Of a DNA stretch of 64,000 nt, positions 24,669-37,002 are shown piece after piece. Within the stretch, counting starts at the first letter, position 1, and each line of letters starts with the position of its first letter. The stretch covers positions 18,814,194-18,878,193 of the forward strand of contig NC_049984.1 in NCBI RefSeq assembly GCF_000003815.2, read 5' to 3'. The translations under genes were made by a program, and so were the position numbers. Below the pieces are notes generated by a model. The model searched no databases. It saw only the letters and a program-made list of their open reading frames with translations, and was not told the DNA's origin. This DNA comes from Branchiostoma floridae (Eukaryota > Chordata > Leptocardii > Amphioxiformes > Branchiostomatidae).

Positions 24669-27600
24669 TCAGTTTCCACCGAGGACATTCCCCTGGCCCC
24701 ACCCTTGATGCTGGTTGTTGTCAGGTCGCCTGCGACTGGCTGGGGGGACTCCGAACCCTGACACACCGCCCCTGCGGTTGGGCAGGTACCTGTACCTGGG
24801 GGTGAAGGGACAAGGACATTCAGAAATATATTTGTTTTGCAGACCATTTTGATAGTCCTTTTCAACATAGTCCACACAACAGTCAAACGGAAAAGATGAT
24901 TTGTGCATAAAATTCAGGGCATCTAAATTCAGGCTAAATCTCTACATATTTCCTTCATTTTCAAGTCAATGCTATCCTGAATACATCTATACTAAGGAAT
25001 AATATCACTCTGATATGTGTGGTAACAGTAAGAACTCTAACATACAAGATCTCTGGTGTGCTGAGGAAGGACCTCCCTCCAAAGTCCTGTGGGTACTTGA
25101 ACATCAGGAAGAAGTAAAGATGTCCGACAAAGATTCCCAGTAGGTCAGTCCATCCTCTGTAGGGAGAAACAGGGTGGATTTACAAACAAAACATGGAACA
25201 AATTGTTATGGTAACATATAACTTTAACCAACCACCAGCACATTCAGCAATAATTTTGAGCTGAGATGGCATCCAATATATGGTAGCATTTGGCTGTTTG
25301 CGAGTACTAGTCTCTTCTGTCCTCACAGAAGAAGAGACTCGGGAGCTATAATACGGCTGGATACCAGGCTACTGTAAATGCAGAAATGTTCGCGGTGGAT
25401 TAATGTTCACGGTTTTTGCGGTGACCACTTTACCGCGAACTTAAAACCACCGCGAACATTTTTCTATTATGGTATTAGACTGCAGTCTATGGTGTTACTG
25501 TGAAAATAAAACCACAGCGAAAAGTCCTTTTTCCCGCCACCACGAAATTAAATCTCCGCAAACTTAAATGCATTTTCAGTATTTGGCTGTTTCTAACAAG
25601 GTACACATGCTCATATCACAACAAAGGCCTAAATTTCTCTGAAGTGGTACAAAGAGTACTTACCCTCCCCTTAGAATCATATTGAAGCCTACCAGCACCC
25701 ATGGTAAGTACATGGCCTGCAAAACAAAAAAGTTGCAAAATGTCATTTTTGTCAGAAATATCTAACCAGTCTGCAATGATTGCATTAGGCCAATGAGACA
25801 TCTTTTAGACATTGCACAAAGTTGACACATTATTTCAAAGGAAAAAAAAAAGTACTGGTGCATCAATACAGGGCACAAAATGCTATGAGAACTAAAGTAC
25901 TTCCTGTGAGTGTGTATAAAAAAACTAATTCATGTGAAATGATCAAAAGAAATGATTGCGACATGATATACCTTGAACTGTGTTCCAAACCAGAAGGATA
26001 CAATTGTGTCCCTGTTAAGCTGGCACCAAACGTACAGGACAGCTAAGATCATGGGGTCCATCAGCAGCTGAGAGTACAAAACAGACAATGTCATTTCAAT
26101 GGTACAGGTGCTGAAATATATAATCCATCAAAGACACATCAAAAGGACTTTTCTATTACTGTTACAAACAGCCACTACAGCTATCAACAACAAAGAATAT
26201 TCTTAGGAAATATTTTCAAACAATATTCAATAGATGACTCAAAATATGAGTTCACAAGATAGTAGACATAGTAAATGTGGCTAATACTTACATACAATTC
26301 TGCCATGAATCCAATGATCTGATGAGCAGAGTTAAGGAGCCAAAGATGCATGAAGCTTCATCATTAATATGGGGACCTTATCAAAATCATTACCTATTAT
26401 GTGGTGTAGCTCTGCATACATTCTGTTAGTGTTAATTATGAACTCATAGATATATTCTGTTAGTAATCAGTACTACATATGTATGCAGAAAATAGTGCTT
26501 CATGGTCCCCAAAAAGGATACAACAAGGCACAGCCATTGGAATATCAGCATGAAGAGATAGTCAGCTGGTCTGCCATCAAAGAGACCTGCAATACATCGA
26601 TGGAAGAATGTGTGAAAACTCATTATAGACATTTAGTGACCAAAATGCAATGTTATAGTATTATCTGTTAGTTATAACAAAAATTGTCACCTTTCTCTGT
26701 ACCTTTAAAGATTTATGTCCTTCACTTTATTTCAAATAAAAATTTATTTTCTTGTCTGTATACTATAAGATCTACATTATGTAATTGTACTCCTCCTGAT
26801 TTAACTTTTCCTGGTGCTAGTACAGATTACAAATTTGATGTACCGTATGTAGGGAAATCTAGAACAATGTCCTGACAAATATGTGAAGATAACCAGTCCA
26901 GTGATGAAGTCAGCCTGGATGCCAGACTGTTTTCAGGGCCTTCACAAGCCAACTCCTCTGGCTCTAGTCTAAGAGTAAGACCAACATGCCTCCAAGGAAA
27001 GTCAAACTATATATACCCCCACCCCACCCCAGCCCAATTTAGGTCCTGATAAAGTTAAAACAATAGTCTATATAATACATATTATTGATTTCTGTGGCTT
27101 GGCATCCATAATGATGAAGCAGGTGTATACAGACCTGTCTCCAGCCTGGTAGAGTAGTTGTAGAGAAAGTAGAGGTTGATCAGGTAGTGGAAACCAGTCT
27201 GTGGCATCAGGGGGTAGAAGAACAGGGCAGTGACCGGTCTCCAGATCTGTGGACAAAACAATCGTTTGATGATGAATAGTTTTCTCAACAAAGGAATATA
27301 GTACCAGCTACCAACATCCTTAATAAATGCCATATGTTCTCTAATAACACTACATTCAACAAACAATAAGTCTGAATGTGGTATTTTGGGACTAGGGTTG
27401 TCTCCACAACCCGTCTTTCCGCCCCTGAACAGACCCTTGTTCAAGTTGATGGGAAAAAATTTCACCTCATCTATAAAAAAAAATCTGAACTTCATGAAAT
27501 GAACACATGCGACATGGTCTCTAATACGTAATGTAAGGAAAATCCGTACTTTGTAAGAGTGGCATGACAGATTTAACAATAAAAACAAGTTGGGCTTCCA

Positions 27601-28187
27601 AACAATACGTAGGAGGCTTCCATACAATATGTAGGAGAGGAACAAAAGTAACTACTTAAGTTAAGGGTTAATATTCTTTTCCGTGCTTCTAGATTCTAAA
27701 TCCATAGATCATAATAACAATCCAATACTCCTTCATAATCAAATACTAGTACTATAACAGCTCAAATATGACTATTAGGGAATGCTCCTGAAGTCACTAT
27801 TGGCAGCTTTTAGTTTTATACATGTACCTCTTACCCAACCGGATTCTGTTCCAGGATTTTACATAACAATTCTCACGTGTACAAATTATTCTGTAGTGTA
27901 GCTTCTACAATCGGATGTGCATGTGGTGACGCAACAGCACTTCCAATAAGAGGAATATTCATACCAACTGGAATAACGTAAGTCTATTTCCTACTTCACA
28001 AGCACTATCTGTAGTTGTTTCTCACCTGGAAGTGGTAGACCGTCATGTCCCAGTGTAGAACCATGGACATCGCATCAACAAGCCCGATCCTACCCAGGAG
28101 GGGGAGGGCGACGGACAAGGCGAACCAGTACCGCGTTATAAGCGGGATACTACGGAACCAATCCCCGATATCACTCCCTTCTGCCAT
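24669..28187 (-). CDS. DERL1: Derlin-1, ER-associated degradation membrane protein
   Basis: Eight exons: 28187-28026, 27246-27135, 26586-26522, 26318-26292 (27 nt), 26067-25972, 25716-25664, 25156-25046 and 24795-24669. They total 753 nt, 250 residues, against 251 in human. Derlin-1 is a catalytically dead rhomboid-fold protein that helps move misfolded proteins from the ER membrane to cytosolic p97. Visible hallmarks: N-terminal SDIGDWFRSIPLITRYWF; the WR motif in IWRPVTALFF; STRLETGLFDGRPADYLFML; VLYVWCQLNRDTIVSFWFG; GxxxG in LLGIFVGHLYFF; YRYLPNRRGGVSGFGVPPAS; and a C-terminal SHP-box-like GWGQGNVL for p97 binding. No serine-histidine protease dyad is evident. The start context is AAAGATGG. 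It is divergently arranged with the RNF212-like gene. Confidence 0.97.
25370..25581 (+). repeat. Interspersed MITE-like repeat with TACTGTAAATGCA ends, copy 1
   Basis: The left end is TACTGTAAATGCAGAAATGT followed by CGCGGTGG. The interior has repeated ACCACCGCGAA blocks, and the right end is TTAAATGCATTTTCAGTA. Further copies are at 47631-47861 (inverted), 57825-58021 and 63391-63528. This one lies in DERL1 intron 6. Confidence 0.75.
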
Positions 28188-28793
28188 CTTTGAAAGTCTG
28201 ACGTGTCTGTTCTGAGGAGAACAGGTGGGAAATATCGGATTCAGGGGTGGAAACGGCACGAAATTTTAGACCTGACGTGGCGAAACGCTGTACTTCCAAT
28301 ATTTTCGAGTTTCCGGTTTCTCACCGCAGCTAAACATAAACATAATTGCAATAATCAGTTTCCTCTAGAAGAAACATTTAGTATCTAACTTCAATGAAAT
28401 TGATACTATTTAACTTATGTCTTTAAACAATATCATATTCTAGGGTACAACATAAACATTTCGGTAGTTTTTGTTGCTTTTAAATTCCTTTGCTTTTGCG
28501 TTTGCCTGCGCCTTTGATTTGAAATCTCGAACGTTCCGCTGGCGAGAATTTGCGAGATTTTACGAGACGTCAACTCCAGAGGCGCCATTTTATGAATTCT
28601 GGAAAGGTTGAACCCACACAACACACTTCAACAAGACCTAGAATAGTTTCAAGCGATATTACTTCTCACAAGGAACTCTTAAACATCACAGCAACGCCCA
28701 TGGTGATCGCTGAAATGAGGTGACTGGTTCGATTGTGAGAAAAAGTGGGAGAGAGTCGGACAACTAGCAGTCCGTGGGATCAACATTTTCAGA
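28188..28793. promoter_or_regulatory. Divergent DERL1 / RNF212-like promoter region
   Basis: Only 606 bp separate the two start codons, which point away from each other. The region is CpG-richer than its surroundings (for example near 28260-28290 and 28495-28590) and has no clear TATA box for either gene, as is usual for bidirectional housekeeping promoters. It contains TGACGTGG at 28273-28280 and TGACGTGT at 28199-28206. Short open frames inside it are not supported as genes. Confidence 0.65.
28273..28280 (+). promoter_or_regulatory. Candidate UPR element (XBP1/ATF6-type) upstream of DERL1
   Basis: TGACGTGG matches the mammalian UPRE core TGACGTGG/A exactly and lies 86 bp upstream of the DERL1 ATG. 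A second TGACGTG core at 28199-28205 is 12 bp upstream of the ATG. DERL1 is a known unfolded-protein-response target in vertebrates. Function here is inferred. Confidence 0.45.
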
Positions 28794-31700
28794 ATGGCTG
28801 ACTGGGTCCACTGCAACCTTTGCTTTCGACAACCCGGAGATGGCAAAAAGTTCCATCTGACCAACTGTGGACATATTTACTGTGCTGACTGTGTGATGAC
28901 AGGTACTCAATACAATCACGTTGTTCTATGATGGCTCAAATTTACTTCAACTACTCAAACACAGCAAATGTAAAATCAGTAAACGTTACCAAGTCAGTTG
29001 CCTATAATTAAAGACAGTCTAGAAAAAGTGACTCGATGATGCTTTTCTTCCCAGTAACTTTTATTGTAGTTGTTTTTCTATTACTCCACAGGTGCCAAAG
29101 ACAGGTGTAAGATGTGTGGCGGAAAGTGCACAACAATCATACTTTCAGCCCATGTGAGTTTTGAAATCTTCCTTCAGTTTTAAGATTTCGGCTTTTAGCT
29201 TTCAGCAAATGTTAACGTTATATGTCCAATCACATAGGTAACAATATGTTTTCAAATTCTGTTATCTCCTATTCACATCTGCTGTCAGTACTGTCTTGTC
29301 TTCATTCCATTTTGCAGATGAAGCCGGATGTTGAGATTTTCTTCACAGACCCAGCAGAACTGGCAAAGAAGCAACACAAACAGCTACTCCAGGTGTGGAC
29401 ACGGTTGTGTTCTCCTATTGAAGACTTTGTTTGAATTTGCCAATCATTACTATGCTATCACCACTTAACTACAGTTGAGCTTCAATAATTATACTAGCTT
29501 TCTGATGGGCTGGTAAGCTTATTTTGTCTATTCATCTGTTACATGTATTTGTTCAATCCCCTTTCAGGTCATTGATTTCCAAAAGAATCACCGTCAGAGG
29601 CTGACGGCATACATGAGAGAAAAGGTAGTTTCTAACTACAAATGTATTTCATAGCTAATCTCTATGACATGGCTGCTGATTAACAGAAATATGTAGTATA
29701 TTTCATAGTAGCTTCCCAGCGATGATGGTGGTGATATAACAATTGTAACAAACAATGCATCTAACCCCCACTAGAAGGGATCATTCCACATTGAACACAA
29801 GTATGGAAGTCTTCATACACTGAGCATTTACAGGTACATATCTTGAATTGTGTGTCATGTTATGATGTGTCTGGCTGTTTTTCCCTAGGATGCTAAATTC
29901 TCAACTGAAATGAAGAAGGTCAAACAGCAGATGACACTCCATGTGCAAGAAATGGAAAGGTATGGTCTTTCAGGGACTGTCTGTTCAATAGTTGAATAAA
30001 ACCAGCATTTTCTAATTGATCATCTGCTTTAACACTCTTTGTTTGCATATCATCTTCAAGATAAAAAAAATGCTTGTTATTTTTTCAGTGAAATGTTGAG
30101 GCTTAGAAATGAAAATGCTGAACTGAGGCACCTTCTAGGTGGAAAGGTAGGTGTTAGGAAATGTTCTTAAGACATATTATGTAATTCAATTGCAATTCCC
30201 TACATCTGTATAATTATATCATGAACACATCTATTGTGATTCAAAATACATGTAAATGTGTACAAATCTTTTTTGCAGCCTTCTACGGCAAGCAGGCTTT
30301 CACAAAGGTACTCCCAATCATTTATCATACCAATATCTTAACAATCGAATAATCCAACATACTGTATCAGGTCAAACTAGTTCATTGTTCTTAACCCTTA
30401 AACTGCCAGAGTTTCAGCTCTATAAAATGCTATCAGTGCCAGGGTTGGCCGCTGACCTAAAAAAAGAATCCCTAGAACGAGCCCAAAGTCCCTGACTTAC
30501 GGGGTTTGTGCGCTACACGCGCGCAAAGCTGCTACTTTGGGGGAATACGCTATCCTGGATATATCCGGGTGCGGCATGTATAGGACATGTATATGTGTGC
30601 CGGATACGGTTTTGGCATTGGCAAAAACACAAGACACGAAATAATGATATAAGAATGAAACAAGTCAGTGGATGTTCTAGTTTCAACTGAGAAGACTGGT
30701 TTTACGTTTTGTTGTATGACATGTTCTGGATAGCTGAACTTTGCCTTGACTGTACATGTATGCATATTTTTGAAGTCATTTGTCAAGGCCAAGCATTTTG
30801 CAATTGTCATGTCTTAGACCTGTGACCACCTCTCCGCACCCAAACATGCAGCCAAGAGTCCACCGTGAGTATAATTCCCACTCCTATTTATAGCATTGGA
30901 ACTACAGGTAACATTATTATTGTCGTAGCATTGTTTACGTGAAGATAGGATACTCCACCAAACAGATTGCTTTGTAATGAAATGAGCCATTGTTTTGAGT
31001 ATCTCCTATTCACAAACTATTAGGTTGAGGTCCGGACCTGGACCTGATCCTCTGGACCTGGACTGTACCTGGACTTAAACGTTTGGTATTGCTAACAAGT
31101 ACCACACATATTGTATTTAGATATGAGGACTGGCAATTCATACTGACTGATATGCATGCAGCAATGTGTTGCAAATGTAAAATATCAAAAGATTCTTGTC
31201 ACAATGTAGGAACCCCCTCTCCCTCCCATGGACCACACAAGTCTCCATACACCACTGCAATCAACAAAAGTCTGCCCTGCACGTAAGTTAATTTAGTTCA
31301 CAAGGCCACAGCTGTGTTACCACAAAAGGTCTGAAAACGTTTGTAGTGATCAAGCAATAAGACCAAACATAGCTACAAAAGATTGAAGACTTTGAATAAC
31401 TTATTGAAAACACACAGTGATTATACTAGTAAGTGTTGAAAATGGGACATTTCCATAAGAATGCCATTTTGAAATGCTGGTAGTTTCTCTCTTAGTCTTA
31501 TAAACAAATCAACATAGGGCCACAGCAAGTAAATTTTATGGATGACATCCTCTGCAGACTGCAAAAATAGTGCGATAGGGCGAAAAAAAAACAAGATGGC
31601 TAAATTTTCAAAATAGACACCATAAATGTTGTAAGAAGAATTAAAGTGACAAAACATGGTAGTACTGACGACAAATCATTCATTCCTGTATTAAAGAAGT

Positions 31701-34700
31701 GAACTAGTGTAGTAAAAGTGACACTAGTGTGGTAGACTGGTATCACTTACCAAGTTGGCAACTTCACTTATGACTTCCATAGTGGTGCCACTTTTCCAAC
31801 TATCCAACTGGTTTCACATCTATAACTACAGTCATGGCTACCTCGCTAATGTCACTTCTACAAGTACAATCATTAGGCTACAACACAACATACTTTCCCA
31901 TTTTGGTACTTTCTTGTCATGTTGACCATCTCCGGAGAAGAAAAAAATTCTTGTTTTTTTTTTCTGAAATCAGGCAAGAACTAATGAGCGCGCGGATGTC
32001 ATCCATAAAATTTACTTGCTGTGGCCTAGACAGAAATACATTGCAATGTGTGTAAAGTGTGACTTATGCAAAACTGACATTAACCATTTCTTTCAGGCCA
32101 AATATGGGTGATTCACCTCTTTCAGTAAGTTAAACTGTCATTCTTTTTTCATGTTTCATCTCTGATAACAACAGTTGAGATTGTATACTAGTATTAGGAG
32201 TTCAAAGCATATGTTGATACATATATACAATTTATAACCTGTGCAGTTACAAGAAAGCTTGTGTACCTTCATACATTTGTGTCCCCTACAGGGAAACCGC
32301 ACACCGACAGGCCCTGCCAGGATCACCATGAGGACACCCCCTATTGATGGCAAGATGGGTAAGATCTGGCTTTAAAAATATGCAAGAAACATGACAATCT
32401 GCAAGTCAAACCCTCCGACAAATAATCATAAAAAGGATAGTCCTTTACTACCATTGTCAGGCTGGAAGTCATCAATCAAGTACGTAGTACAAGTAACAGC
32501 AGCAGGATTTTCAGCACCAAGGCTGTTACATGCATATAGAACACATGTACCCATGGCAACATGCAGTACCTATGTTGAAAGCTGTACTCAATAAAATAAA
32601 AAGGCACATCAATACATGCATCGATAGAAGTAGCTTAACAACTGTCCAGGGATTTAGAGTCACCGAGAGAATGATAGCATTATTGAAATGCTGTTCATTC
32701 CTTTGCATCTTTTGAAGCTCACTTTACGTCTTCTAAAGAGGTGAGGTAAAGTAAGAAGCATGCAAACTACAAGGTTTGAATCTATAAGATTTGGGTAGCT
32801 GAAAGCCAGAGACAAATGTTATCATGTTAAACACAAGCCTCCTGGCTTCCTATATTCTACAGGAACCCCTCCTGTGGTCCCTGGTTTAACCAGAACTCCT
32901 ACAGGACAGATAATAAGGTACATTCTTGAGTTTTGGTAGATATCAGATAAGGTTTCCCATGACATTCTTTTATCTTATTTTTGGAGGATTTAAATTATGT
33001 TCAACTTTACATACTTGAGCAACAAATAAATTATATAAAGCTATAGTTTGAGAGATTATTCTTTCATCTTTTGTCCCTTTGAAGAATGATTTCAGGTCAC
33101 AAATTCAGAATGACCTGTTCTAATGCCTTAATGGCATTTGAAAGTATTCTGAGACATGGGCGTGGATTGCCACATCTAGGTTCTCTGAGGTTTTCATTTC
33201 TGACATTGTGGATGTTGCAGGGCCATCTCCAACCCAGGTTCTCATGGTGACTCAGGTTCGTCTGGTGGCTCTCAGCAGTGTGCAGGGTCTCCTATGTCCA
33301 CTGGCTCATCCCCCAGGTAAGTACAACTTCTCTGTAGAATATAGAGGGCTGTTGAGTCATAAGTAGGGGCATCCACAGGGTTTGAGTGGGCAGCAGCTAC
33401 CTGTATAACTGTGTCAACTTTTGAAAATAGTTTCATCCGGTTGTTAGAATATAAGAGAATTCTTTTTATAGAACCAACAGGAACTTACGTTTCGTTGTCT
33501 CTCAGACACTTTTTTAGAGTAGATGTTCATTCCAATATTTGTTGTCTAGTCATTTGGGAACCTGTTTGTCAACATAGCATTTCTTGTCAACAGAAGTGCC
33601 GACAGCAGAATTGCCAGTACCCTGAGCATGTTTGCAACTCCCAAGCGGCAGCTACCATACAACAGTCCCAGCTCCCAGCCAAACTCTGCTCATCAGGGTA
33701 AGGGCAGTCTCACTAGTAACACCTTATCCAGAACTTCTCTAAATGCTAAAATAGTTTTGTGTTAAAATCTCCTCTATAGGGGCTGGGTGTGTACACACAT
33801 GTATAGATGAATTCTTCTTCTCTTGACTAAGCAGATTTTTCTAATGTCACAACCGTGCTAAATCAGTATCATTACAACATGTTAACAGTGAAAGGTATGG
33901 CTGTTGTTTTCATTTGGGTTGACATCACAAAGTCATCTATAATTCCGACAGGAGATTTGACAAACTCAAGAAATTTATGTGTTAGCTCCAGCTAATGACA
34001 AAGTAATGTTTAACATTTCCAGGTCAGCCTACCACATACACATCAAGTCAGCCCCAGAGCAGTCAGTGGGACCCAAGCAAAAGAAAGATCCATGTAGGTT
34101 TCATCAGACGTTTACATGTTACTGCCACAAATCACACCATATTGTGACGAGAAAGAGTACATAGGGTGCAGTAGATGAGCATTTAATCTTTAAGCTCTTT
34201 GTGGAAGTCAAAAGCTGACAACTGACCGTTTTTTCCTGTTCTTCCAGCTGAGCTACCAGCCGAGGTCTTCACATCTTACACCAAACAGTTATCCGTAAGT
34301 GATCAAAGTATGGACTTGTAAAGAACCCATTGTCTAAGGCGGTGCATTTTAACTACCATTAGGAACCACATTTATATGGTCTTACATGCACTTCTTGTGT
34401 CTATCAGTAGAGGGCAGTACTAAACAGTAAAGTATTCAATACACTCTGATTGAGAAATCATGCATTTGTACCCTACAACTCACCAGCAACCAAATTTGTG
34501 TTGAGGATGTAACATCCATTGGCATAATACCGGTCGGTTTACTGCAATTTCTCAAGCAATGCTAATTTGGCAAATGATCAATGCATCATTTTCTCCAGTT
34601 ACATGTTGCTGTTACAGCTTACCTTTGACACTTCTTCTGTGTAAATTATTTTGTCTCTCTGGTCCTGCTAAAAACATAATATCGTAATTGGAACACACCG

Positions 34701-35542
34701 CGGAATTGCACGGAGAACGGGCGCGTGGTTGGAAGGGGGTGCACTATACCGGTCGAACAAAACACGGCACAATTAACTGCCGCTATGTACCTTTATTCAT
34801 CCTCTGTTGTTCCTTTCTTTCCTGTTAGTAGTTGCACAAAACAAAAATCTGCATGAGAATACAAAAAGTCATGAGAAAATGGGCGTATACTGACAAGAAT
34901 TTTCATTTAATTTTGGTCCGTCACAACCGCTATGACGCAAAACTTTACTGCTGGCCGTAGCATTAAAAATGGCGGGAAAATGGCGGCGTACGTTCAATTT
35001 GACCCATTCAGCCGTAGATCCGGGCGATAATGCAACGGTTCCTCACACTTTTACACGAGTTGTAGGTCACCAAAAGAAATTCAAGATTGCTGTTGAATCA
35101 TGCTCGTCTTGTGCCGTGAGCACATGTGATTATTATCTACAAATCCGGCGATGAACGTGACAGTGTGTTTGTCCCACGACGAGCTCGCCTGCCCCGAAAA
35201 TGACCTGAAAACTTTTGGCCTTGTTGTCTTCGAATGCATTGTTATCGATGCTTTGTAAATTATGTATTGGACACCTAACGTTAGATGTCTGAAGTGTGCA
35301 TACCTCAGAAATAACTATTGTTGCATGTGTAGATCTCTTCAAGTTCCACTATTTTTAATCGACCGGTATAAGGCTTATGACCGGTATTATGCCAATGCAT
35401 GTTATGTGTTTGACAAGCATAGCATGGCATGCAAAAGGTTTATTGGTAGTTTATACCTCTGTATCATTTTAAACACCAACTTTATTGTCCCTACAGCACT
35501 GGATCCAAACAGGGAACTCCTGCTCTGAGCCAGCCACAGTGA
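28794..35542 (+). CDS. RNF212: RNF212/Zip3-like meiotic RING-finger protein
   Basis: Seventeen exons: 28794-28902, 29092-29153, 29318-29392, 29568-29624, 29889-29959, 30089-30146, 30279-30307, 30818-30864, 31210-31282, 32097-32124, 32292-32358, 32863-32917, 33221-33316, 33594-33697, 34023-34093, 34248-34294 and 35497-35542. They total 1095 nt, 364 residues. An N-terminal RING has Cys7, Cys10, Cys25, His27, Cys30, Cys33, Cys42 and Cys45 (MADWVHCNLCF, TNCGHIYCADC). A coiled coil follows at about residues 75-145, then a Ser/Pro/Thr-rich tail. The start resembles human RNF212 (MANWVFCNRCF), and the tail keeps ARITMRTPPIDGKMG, which resembles a stretch of human RNF212. The family acts as SUMO/ubiquitin-type ligases that stabilise crossover precursors on synapsed chromosomes. 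RNF212 versus RNF212B orthology is not settled from sequence alone. Confidence 0.9.
31518..32026. mobile_element. Harbinger-like MITE, copy 4 (509 bp, best preserved)
   Basis: GGCCACAGCAAGTAAATTTT, followed by ATGGATGACATCC, opens at 31518. The exact reverse complement closes it at 32026, giving TIRs of about 33 bp. TAG flanks both sides, a 3-bp target duplication. The interior contains inverted GTGCCACTT/TAGTGTCACTTTTAC-type blocks. It lies in RNF212 intron 9, ending 70 bp before exon 10. Confidence 0.85.
34517..35397. mobile_element. DNA-transposon-like element, 19-bp perfect TIRs (881 bp)
   Basis: CATTGGCATAATACCGGTC at 34517-34535 is exactly reverse-complemented at 35379-35397. A second inner inverted pair (TATACCGGTCGA near 34746 and TCGACCGGTATA near 35359) lies inside. 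The interior is CG-richer and includes GGCGGGAAAATGGCGGCG near 34971. No transposase was recognised. It sits in the last intron of the RNF212-like gene, ending 99 bp before the final exon. Confidence 0.75.
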
Positions 35543-36206
35543 TCATGACAGTGTGGAGTAACTTCAGGACAACATGGAGAATTAATTACCTTAAAATAGG
35601 ATGTGTGACTTGTTGGTTCCTGGCAAATATTGGAAAATTCAAGCAGAACATTTCATTGCTGAGACATATAAACAAAGCAATTTTTGTATGAACCAATTTC
35701 AGTACTAAAGACTTGGACTTGAAAAAAAAACTAAGGAAGGGGCAGGTTGCATTCGTTGTAACCATTTCATAACACAGCAAGTAATGAAAACTGTGTAAAA
35801 TTTATTTCACTCAAAAAAAGTTAACAAAAGTAACAATTACACCAATATGGTTCATATTGTTACAATAGACTGTGTATCTACAGAATATTCATTAAAAATC
35901 AGTTTCATTTTGCAATATACATAGAGATAGATACTGGTAAGAGACATTCTCTCTGTCAAATTGTACTTCAAGTGTTTGTACATAACATTACAAATTAGTG
36001 TAAAAGATCAAACCATACTGATACTAATGTCCTTAATATGCAATGTTACTTGGTTCTCTGTTCTAGCTTTTTTTATCTGCACACTTCAACTTCCTAAACA
36101 CAGCAAAAGCAAAACAATCTCAAGTCCAGTTCTTACAAATAAATTTTTACTTGTTTCACTAACAGCGAATAAATTTTTTTTACCTACATTTTGTATCTTG
36201 TAGGAA

Positions 36207-36212
36207 AATAAA
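36207..36212 (+). terminator. Candidate poly(A) signal for the RNF212-like gene
   Basis: AATAAA at 36207, about 665 bp past the stop codon. Two earlier AATAAA copies lie near 36140 and 36168. The 3' UTR candidate 35543-36230 is AT-rich and non-coding. Confidence 0.45.
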
Positions 36213-36465
36213 CTATATTTACAATTTGAACTTAGGGAGCTGAACAAGGCTCATTGCAAAAGATCCAAAATGCAGAAAATCTAAATGAGATATGCTTGTA
36301 ACAACTGAACAATGTTTCTTACATTAAGTTTACCGAGTGAGCACAGTTGCAAACATTCAAATCTATAATAAATGGCAGTTGCAAGCAGTCAGATTGTTTT
36401 GAAAAATGGTCTCCTTCCATCTCACGTACATGGTCAGATCAAACAAAACATTGGAAAACTCTAAA

Positions 36466-36500
36466 AAGCAGTTACTCAAGCAACTGGATATGATTTTGGA
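36466..36500 (+). repeat. AGCAGTTACTCAAGCAACTG repeat motif
   Basis: The roughly 34-bp block AGCAGTTACTCAAGCAACTG, followed by GATATGATTTTGGA, occurs here, at 48507-48541, at 63218-63253, and inverted at 36801-36835. It contains the imperfect palindrome CAGTTACTCAAGCAACTG. It probably marks the ends of an interspersed element. Confidence 0.65.
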
Positions 36501-36523
36501 ATCGGTCAGACAATTCAGATAGC

Positions 36524-36684
36524 ATCCACTATCTTTCGTCAGTGACACTGAAGAGATCTGGGAGAAACTTGTCTTTTATACCCTAAATATGAATGCAAAA
36601 GAGTCCAGTCCAGAAGACGAGTTAGGGTATAAAAGACCAGTTTCTCCCAGATCTCTTCAGTGTCACTAACGAAAGATAGTGGAT
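36524..36684. repeat. 63-bp-stem inverted repeat (hairpin)
   Basis: Positions 36524-36586 are nearly perfectly complementary to 36622-36684 (for example GAAGAGATCTGGGAGAAAC against GTTTCTCCCAGATCTCTTC), with a loop of 35 nt. The weaker outer arms extend to the AGTTACTCAAGCAACT blocks at 36466 and 36835. It lies between the convergent 3' ends of RNF212 and TBC1D31. Confidence 0.85.
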
Positions 36685-37002
36685 GGTATCTGAAATGTCT
36701 GTCTGACGAAGACCTCCTGTCTCATGCGTGACAGAGCCGCCTGGAGGAACTTTATAGTGTCACCGAACGGATGACTGAACTGAACTGTCTGTGACCGTTT
36801 CCAAAATCATATCCAGTTGCTTGAGTAACTGCTTTATGGCATATCTCATTAGTACCTGGATGTCTAACCTTCATCGATGTACATTGGAAAACTGTTTTTC
36901 CATCTCATGAACATGGTGTGATAAAAAAACAACATTTTGTTTGCAAACCATCCAACTCCTGACTCATCTTAATTTTTCTGAGGCTATGTATAATCCCAAA
37001 GG

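Noticed and set aside
27082-27645. 187-codon minus-strand open frame
   Set aside because: It is DERL1 exon 27246-27135 extended through intron sequence; only the exon part is conserved.
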